Shown here: positions 52,093 through 64,000 of the stretch, one piece after another | Layout of the letters: every line of letters begins with the position of its first letter | Position numbering within the stretch: position 1 is the stretch's first letter | Assembly: GCA_035041965.1 (NCBI GenBank) | Contig: JAPYMA010000065.1 | Coordinates: 62,001-126,000, forward strand | Length of the DNA stretch: 64,000 nucleotides | Source of the DNA: Anisakis pegreffii | Lineage: Eukaryota > Nematoda > Chromadorea > Rhabditida > Anisakidae | Reading direction: 5' to 3' | Program-made: the position numbers and the translations under genes | Notes under the pieces: model-generated | The model's input: the letters and a program-made list of their open reading frames with translations, nothing else | Told to the model about the DNA's origin: nothing | Database searches by the model: none

Positions 52093-55000
52093 AATAACGA
52101 TGACTCAGCAAATTCGGACATCTTCTGTTTTTATCGGACAACAAACGAATTCAGCTGCTTGTCATCGGTAATTAGTGAATGAATCGTGCTTGCTGACCGA
52201 AAAATGAAGGCTGAGTAGAATTGATGTGATGATGTAGCGATGAGTCATCAACACCATCTGAGTATCGATCATGCCTTAGGCTAATCCAGTATCTGTATGT
52301 CTGGATGCATATATTCATTTCACATGCTCGATAATCGATGAACACTACTAATAATATGCAAATATTTTGTGATTAACGATCGTTTTGCAAGAAAAAAAGG
52401 CAGTCCATTAGAAAGACAAGCAGCCTGCTTAGCTTGGCTATTCTTTCAGCTCAAGCAGCCTATTTGATTTTGTGTTCAACGAGAGTGCACAACAAACAAT
52501 AGCGAAATTATTCTTCACCGAAACGCATTGAACTGATTATTTTCTGGAGCCATCTAGTGAATGGATGAATGTATCACACAACTGCTCCACAGAAAGAAGC
52601 TTTTGTTATCATGCAGCAAAAAAACGCAGTAAAGCAGATGGATTCTAAAAGCTCCTCCAAATGATGTGATACACACCCTGTTGGCATGAACAGGTCATTA
52701 GGAAGGGGAACGAATGTTGTTCACATAATGCAACGAGTAATTAAACGACTGAAACCACTGTTTTCATTCCAAGTGTTCAGTTGAACATCGAGTATTTTAA
52801 ATGAGATAATGCGAGCCAGTTGGAAATGCCTCGTAAGCTTTTACGCTTAATCTGTTCTGAGAAGCTCGTCCACAGATACATACATCTTTAGTTTCGTCGC
52901 GTTGTGAATTAATCAACATTTGGTGATTTCAAATAAAACAGATCGAAGATAGTGACAAGACAAAAAATCGTATGCAAGTGATGAAATTATACTTGTTTTA
53001 ATAAATCATGATTATACTTAATTACACTTATTTTAATACTTAATTCTTACAATCGACCTACTGATTATACTGAAACTCTGGACTTCGATAAATTGTGATA
53101 GTGAGAAGCGACTGGTCGCTATCGCTTGTTGACTGTTTGGGTTGAATGGAATTAATGAGTGAAACTAAGAACGAGTTAAGCAATTAACGAAGCGAATACA
53201 CGCGAATGAAACGTTAATCGTCTTCACGAGTGTGCATGATGATGCATGCACAAACAACTCGCTAGAAAAGTTAAGTATTCCGATCTGAATACTTCCAATT
53301 ATTATTCCAACCAACGATTCACTGCGGCAATGTTGTAAATCCATAGATAAATGTACTCGCAAGCAAGCATTTTGTTGCTATTGGCATCATTTTTTCATGT
53401 TCGCGCTCATAGAATACATGCACAAACACAATCCATCAAGTGATTGAATTACAATGAAGTCGGCAAGTTCCAAAAAATATCAACTTTAGAACTGAGTTTT
53501 CATGTGGACGTAACGATGGATTTGGACCATTTGGTAGTTGTTCGGAAACACTGAATTGCCTCACGACGAGAAATTTGACCGACGGAGCATTGGAAATGTT
53601 TTGAGAAGTGGATGGATGATCAAATCAGTTTCATTTGATCAAAACTGACACGGAATCAAGCAAAACATTCATTTGTAAATATCTCTTAAATCTGGAGTAT
53701 TGCACTAACTCTACTTCTTGTGCGCAAGTTTGGTTGAATAAACGAGAAAACTGCTGGATAAGTGAATGCGAAACCCGTGAATGCGTAACGACTAGCTGAT
53801 ACAAAAGAAGGATCTCATCGACAAGGAGCAGTTCAATAGAAGCATTTCAAGATTGGATAATAGGAAAGGACATAAATAATTGCACGAAGATGAATCATTA
53901 AAATGGAACGAAGGATGCATCTGCTTCGTATCATAAACTGGTCATAATGTGCCATTCATAGAAGCCCGTTGTAAGCATTTTATTCAATGCAAAAGGTCGA
54001 AATCGCTTTCGAACACATTGGAAATTATTCGAGAGCATCAAATGTTAGCTTTGGATTATAGTAAAGGCATGTACATGTGTATACCAATTGCATTCATCAG
54101 ATTATGAATTAATCTCATATTGTCCTCCTCATTTCAACTCTAACATTTTATAGGAGCCCAGTTGCCTTATCAATGCTTTCCTACATCAATGGAAACTAAA
54201 CAAACCATAATATTCGAAAAAATATGCATTCAAACAAGAAACAGTCTTGTCAAACGATACAGTTCACACCTAGAAAAGCTTTAATACTATTATTGCTAAA
54301 TGTATAGCAGAACGAAACGTCAACGCAACTGAAGGTTTAGTAGATTTGTAGATTTGGAGCTGTAGGTTTGGAAGTCACTTTCGATGTTAACTGATTTCAG
54401 ACATTAACATTCCAGATTGTACGCCTTATCTAACCATCATCATGCGAATATGGCACGAAAACGCACTGATCTTACAGATGCTATGATACGCGAATTCACT
54501 TACTGAGAATTCAAGTTACACGAAGTAAGAGTACACCTAATGAAGTGTTATAAAACCAAACAGGAAGAAAAATTTTCGCATTTGTTAGCAGCTGACACAC
54601 AAATGTGCACTAAACAACGAGCAAGATGTCAGGTTCGAGCGCGAACTGGCATGAAGAAAGCGTATAAATCATCGAGACGGCTATTCGCGGAAGGACGTTT
54701 GCGGAGGCTGGCGACTTGAAAAATGACCATACATGATTGTTCAGCACGTGAACATCTGTTTGATGGACAACATTATCTCATCCAGAGATCGCTCACTGAA
54801 TTGCGCATTTCATTTTATTGGCAGCATGCGATGAATTCAACTGTTAAGAAAGCGATACCTACAATGAAAAGTAGCACAGTAGTAATAATTAATCATCAAC
54901 ATAACCGAAATGTTTCTGAGTAAATGGAAGTCACCAAAACTTAATATTTTGGGCAATGTTAAACGCTGGAATGATAGAGAAGAGAGTTTTGAAACTGATC

Positions 55001-55976
55001 AAATAACGACGAGAAAAATGACCAAATGCTGACCATTAGGACGATGCTGACGTCGCTGAATTTCATTATCTACTGACAATGCGATGCATATATCTAGAGT
55101 AGTCTCGTTGTATCACGGATTATAGCGAAAGAATGAAGAGGAAGGGGAGGGGGGATAGGCTCTGAAGGTTTTTCATTATTTAACGGTTGGTTGATGTGGC
55201 ACACACACACAAGCTTGCGATGATTACCTCTAGCGCTGACCTAGGCATGACTCACGTTCGAGCGCAGTGACTAATTGTAAGTGGTCAGCACCCGTTATTA
55301 GACGAATAATTATGGCTGTTTCATGATCGTCTCACTCTCGCCTATGCAAACGTGCGACAGACAGCTAACGTTATGTATCCTTCATTTAAAGCGTGAAAGA
55401 TGCGTGCATTTAGCATGTATTGTGAAACACGATTATAAAAGCTAATTTATTGTGATTTGCAAGAACGATAAGCGAACGACACACACGATTTCATCTGTCT
55501 GTGGTTGTCACTTCATCTCAATTGATCCCACCAACGTTGATCAGCGCTTCGTGCAGATGATATATCCCTATGGATGATATATCTTTGGCTATTAATCGAT
55601 TCCGAGCGTGTATCCATCCGCACAATGACTCATAAATACACGACAATTGTGATTTGATCAAAATGACAGATATGACTGCTAAATAGATAGTGTAATATAG
55701 TATTGCAATTGCTGTATTCAATAATTCGCACACGTGACAATGAATGACAAGTAGTTTTAATTAAGCCACACTCAGCTACACATCAGAAACAATCAAGAAA
55801 TTGTTTGATACAATTCTCAGCACTAGCTCTGACCACTTTTCAACGGTTTCAAATAAAATTGCTGCTGCTGTGACCGTAGCATAATTACGGTCCACCTGTA
55901 CAATGATAAATTCACTGTCAGCATTTTTTTTCCGAGCAAAACAATTACTGCTTGGTGATTAAACCAAATGGCCACA

Positions 55977-56065
55977 CTTCTCATGAAACTCATGAAGATG
56001 AATTATCACATTAAGATCAGTAACATCAAAAAAATGAAAACGATCGAAAGATAAACAAAACTGAT
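55977..56065. repeat. Inverted repeat, left arm (about 89 bp)
   Basis: Begins CTTCTCATGAAACTCATGAA and ends AACAAAACTGAT. Its reverse complement occurs at 58667-58756 with two mismatches and one single-base indel. The two arms bound about 2.8 kb with no transposase seen. This fits terminal inverted repeats of a non-autonomous DNA transposon, or a recent inverted duplication. Confidence 0.9.
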
Positions 56066-56075
56066 TTTGGTTTAA

Positions 56076-56106
56076 ATTCAGTTTGCAAAATGTTTGCAAA
56101 CTGAAT
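56076..56106. repeat. 14-bp perfect hairpin, 3-nt loop
   Basis: ATTCAGTTTGCAAA, loop ATG, then TTTGCAAACTGAAT. It begins 11 bp inside the left arm of the large inverted repeat; TTTGCAAAATCTG follows shortly after, as a further partial copy. Confidence 0.9.
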
Positions 56107-58666
56107 GTTATCGTTTGCAAAATCTGACTGGTTAGACTGGAGAGTTTTGGAAGCAGTAGGAAGATATGAATGACTTTTTCGATAATGAACTTGAAATGTG
56201 AAGCCGAATGCCTTACTTGCACTACACTAGTTTGGCTATTAAGATGGTGCCAGGCATAACTCGCAGATGTTCAATGGGTTGGTTGGTTTGCAGCTAGAAT
56301 GTACGCCGGAAACAATTACCAAACATATAATTTATTGAATTTCGGATGCAAAAAATAATAGACGTAATAAAGTCTATTGCTTATAAGTCAACAAATTTTC
56401 AGCAAACATCTATTTCTGGGAGGTTAGAGAACACGATCATCATCCATAATTGCACCACAGCCACGCTCGACAGGTACAACCACGCACCTTCCTCCCGAAC
56501 TCACTGAACCTTTCCAAATCAGTTCCGATTTCTCCACTTTGTCCCTACACGATAAGAACAATGCTTTAGTAAGATTTGAATTGTGATAAAGCGTGCGATT
56601 GTGAATACCACAAACGATGCTTCCTTATAATGGGAATTACTGCCATCTAAAAAACCGCAAAAGCGATAAAATTTCGTTAATGCGTCTATTGCGAAACCGT
56701 TCTGATGGTCTATTGAAAATTTTTCTCTCGCAATCGAGCGAAATTCTCATTGCAAATCACTCATTTTGCCTTCATTATCAGGTAGAGATGAATTTCTTTT
56801 AGCCACTCATTGTGTACTCATTGCAATTCGGTATGAAAATATTGAGTTGTTGGTAAAACAAAATTGTGCGCATCACCAATTTAATGCACTTATAGTTCAT
56901 CTGTAACGACGATCAACAATCTGATGCAGCGTTCCTTCCCTAAGCGATCATCACAATAGCGATAACAATACTGCAAAGGTCAATCGATCACTGAGTGTGT
57001 CGTTTGATCGACTCTCATAATGTTAATGAGCATTATCGAAATCGGTGAGCGTGCGCTCAATAATTAGAAGGCAGCAGCCAAACATCTTTGTCCATTTTAT
57101 GCATCAAGGTCAAAATATAATCTTTGCATTCATTTATTCATACGCTTGCTGGCGAAGGAATTTCTGTTCAGTCAGTCGATACCATCAAAAACATGAGAAC
57201 CGTTCAACGTCTTTGACACATTCCCTCGAAAGTGCATCCATCCATCTCCAGTGATCTCGAGTAGCGAACATATCGTTACTGTTGTTAATTAAGAAGTCAA
57301 CTTCTTCAAATATATGGAGAAATGTGGAGTGAAGCAATGATACTATGGCAATAGTTGAATTTACTCACAAACAGAAAAAATTTCGATTGTAAGAATGGGT
57401 GAGAGAATATGAAATGAACGAAGAAATATCAGTGTAGCTTTTATGATCACTCACTGCCTAAAAGGATGAGATGAAACTCGAAACGAAATAAGTTTTTTTC
57501 ATAACGTTACTAAACTAGCGTTTGAGTTGTCTAAGTAAAAGGTCGCGAAATAAGACGTCCATATTTAATTGACAAATGAAGCATACATAAAGATTAATAT
57601 GTAGTGGACATTAAATGCTGGCTATAGATTACCAGTGAAGATAAGTGCTGAGGAATCTATCATAGATGAGTGATTGAGCAGTGAGCATATATATAGCCGT
57701 TGTTAAGATCATATTTCATTCGTTGATTGCCAAAACACCATATCGTTTTGACAGTTTGCTAGCGGTCATACATCATGTTGATTATTTCTTCTGAGTCATT
57801 TGCATTCACTGAATTCGGCATCATCGCGCTTGTTTAAGCATCCGTCTAAACAGAATTATGCATTCGTTCATGTGTACAACATGCAAGCATAGCAATGAGA
57901 AGGAAATATGAGCATTCAACCGAGTCTTTTTGTGTAATTGGCCAGGAACTTTGACGACAAAAACAACTGAGTTTATATTGCTGTTCGATTGTCGTTCGAA
58001 CTGCTCAATCTCACTGTATCCATAAACCAGATTTGTTTGTCTGAATTCACAAAACTTCTCCTGGAATCAGCGAATTGATAGGATATTTCTTTTCCGCGTT
58101 CTATCGGGGATTTATCGAGTGACTGTTCCATGAACACCGTATGTCTGCATCTGTACCATCGGAAGGCTTTCGTAACGGTCGCAAATAGCATCGAACATTG
58201 AGCTGACTTTTTTCGCACACATTGAAGAAGACAAAGAAATTGAAGAACGAAATTCGATGCTGGCTATCACAATGAGTTTAAAACTAAAAAGATGAACGAA
58301 TGCAATGCGAACGAAAGCAAATTTGTTTGTTTTATTGCATCCAATCAAAATATCCGCACTACTGAGTATGGGGCGAAGAAATTCGTAAAGTGAGAACGTG
58401 ACATATGAGATTTCAAACTGAAACAATCCACATATTGAGACACACAATGTTGAGGAGAACGGCTGCAGAAAGTTTGAAGTTATTGAGTCAAAAGCAGAAA
58501 TAATTGGTCATAAATGCAGAAAAGGAGTTGTTTGAAGCGATTTACGCAGGAAACAACGCACAAATTGAACATTCTGTGTATTCAAAAGTATCATGTACGA
58601 ACGTACTCACTAGTATCGTTTCAAATGATCTTAATGTGATAATTTTAATTTCAAATAATTCAAATG

Positions 58667-58756
58667 ATCAATTTTGTTTATCTTTCGGTCGTTTTCATTT
58701 TTTTTGATGTTACTGATCTTAATGTGATAATTCATCTTCATGAGTTTCATGAGAAG
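58667..58756. repeat. Inverted repeat, right arm (about 90 bp)
   Basis: Reverse complement of 55977-56065. The word GATCTTAATGTGATAA within the arm also occurs once more just outside it (about 58628-58643), suggesting a partial local duplication beside the right arm. Confidence 0.9.
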
Positions 58757-60074
58757 TACTCACTAGTATACTGCATTTACGAAACAACTTGAAATTGTGA
58801 CCTAAGCATTAAAGCTTCATTGTTTAGTATCGCAGTGCTGTGAATGTCAATAGTCATTTTCACATCGTTAGTTGTTGCAGTGATATTTGTCTATATGAAT
58901 TCCTTTAAGACAGCAATTATCATCTACACCATTTTTTGTCACTTGTGATATTAAAACTGTCATAAAAACTTTTTGTCATGAGATTATTAAGGGTCAATTG
59001 GGCACAGTAAGTTTCTTGATATGTTCAGTACTGCCTCGTACATTTGCAAATGCTATTACTCGATGCCATCGCTCTGTTCAAAACGATACTTAGACATTTT
59101 TTTCCTGATGGTAGCACATGTTCATGTCAAATCGATCAAAAGGATAACTGATCATTTATTTGAAAAATAAATAAAGACATAAATTCTTCACAGTAATGCA
59201 AATGAAGAGCACTGCAAAATCATTTGATAGGTTATATCACTAACAGAACAGACTGAACACTACAAAGAATGATAATTTGGATTATAGGTGAGAAAAAATT
59301 TGTAGAAGACAATCAATCAGTTGAATGAGACTAATTACTCATTTGACAGTTTTAAAAAACGATAAAAAATTGTGAAAAGAAGTCCGGTCATCTATCACAC
59401 TTCGAATAAATGCGATAAGATGATCAAAATGCTCGGTGAGAACAGAAGTTAAGGAATGCAAAACGCTCCCGTGTAAACTCTTTGAAAAAGTAATACTTAT
59501 TTTTTAGAAAGTACATGTTTTCAGAGCTATTCTTTGCACACGGATCAACAAAACTCACACATTATCTACGGTAGGTAGCAGAATCGAACATATACAATTG
59601 AAACAACAGATGAAATAATCCGGACTAAGAAATTAAGCAAACAGAAACAAATGCACATTAAAAGGACGATATTTTTGAAGTTTAACATGAAGATAGACTA
59701 CAACAAGCACACTCAACGACAATTACTGATGACAACCTGACGTTTAGCAAAATCGTAGTCACTTGAAAAAGATGAGCAGAATTGATAATGAGAAAAATTA
59801 GAGGAGAAATAAATAATTAAAGGCAACAGTAAACCAGGATGTTCTAATTTGTTCTAATTGATAGAAAAAAAATGACTGACGATGAGTGTTGATAAGGTGC
59901 AGCAACATGAATTGCAAATGAGGCAGATACTACAACAAAATGGCATATTATCGTTGTGAGGGCCAGATGAAAGGACATCGGAAATGTGGCGATTATAAAC
60001 GACCTCGATAAAGTTGAAAGTAATGTGAGATGAGTGCCGAGGAAATGCTCAGGATAGAGGTGGAAGAGTTTAGT

Positions 60075-64000
<3,926 letters not shown>

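Larger units (their letters stand above)
45327..60074. other. Long gene-free interval (or 5' introns of max-1)
   Basis: No recognisable coding exon was found on either strand over 14.7 kb. It lies upstream of the most 5' max-1 exon found and downstream of the Na+/K+-ATPase gene, so it may hold missing first exons and promoters of max-1. Contents that can be supported are hairpins at 45919-45949 and 56076-56106, microsatellites, and the inverted repeat pair at 55977 and 58667. Confidence 0.55.

Noticed and set aside
51917..52182. Plus-strand open stretches with Thr or Asn runs.
   Set aside because: Produced by the ACA-type trinucleotide repeat at 52044-52092.

Overview
The window looks like nuclear DNA of a nematode, probably a parasitic one with an expanded, AT-rich genome. 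The evidence is compact exons joined by GT-AG introns with the TTTCAG-type acceptor typical of nematodes, a likely spliced-leader acceptor just upstream of a start codon, and three recognisable animal neuronal genes separated by long non-coding tracts. An ascarid-like source is a guess. All three recognised genes lie on the minus strand.

Layout. (1) About 0.18-2.98 kb: first four coding exons (TM1 to TM5 and the start of intracellular loop 3) of a rhodopsin-class neuropeptide receptor resembling FMRFamide-peptide receptors; TM6 and TM7 lie beyond the left edge. (2) 3.0-9.7 kb: no gene seen. (3) 9.74-10.76 kb: two well-bounded, coding-like minus-strand exons of a gene I do not recognise. (4) 10.8-18.5 kb: mostly empty, with a dispersed 135-bp direct repeat and a tandem, tRNA-like (Pol III A/B box) SINE-like repeat at 17.73-18.28 kb. 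(5) 18.6-45.3 kb: a max-1/PLEKHH-family gene (coiled coil, PH, PH, MyTH4, FERM). I could place 21 consecutive 3' exons that join in frame into 1,080 residues, plus three 5' exons; the coiled coil is split by an intron of up to about 14.5 kb. (6) 45.3-60.1 kb: no gene seen; it holds a near-perfect 90-nt inverted repeat pair 2.6 kb apart, hairpins and microsatellites. (7) 60.08-63.92 kb: the last 12 exons (699 complete codons) of the Na+/K+-ATPase alpha subunit (eat-6 in C. elegans); the 5' part lies beyond the right edge.

The receptor, the MAX-1-type axon-guidance scaffold and the Na+/K+ pump all serve excitable cells, but nothing suggests co-transcription: the intervals are many kilobases. 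No bacterial-type operon, CRISPR array, intact transposase or canonical tRNA/rRNA gene was seen. Exon boundaries were read by eye from splice signals, reading phase and family similarity recalled from memory; no database search was possible.
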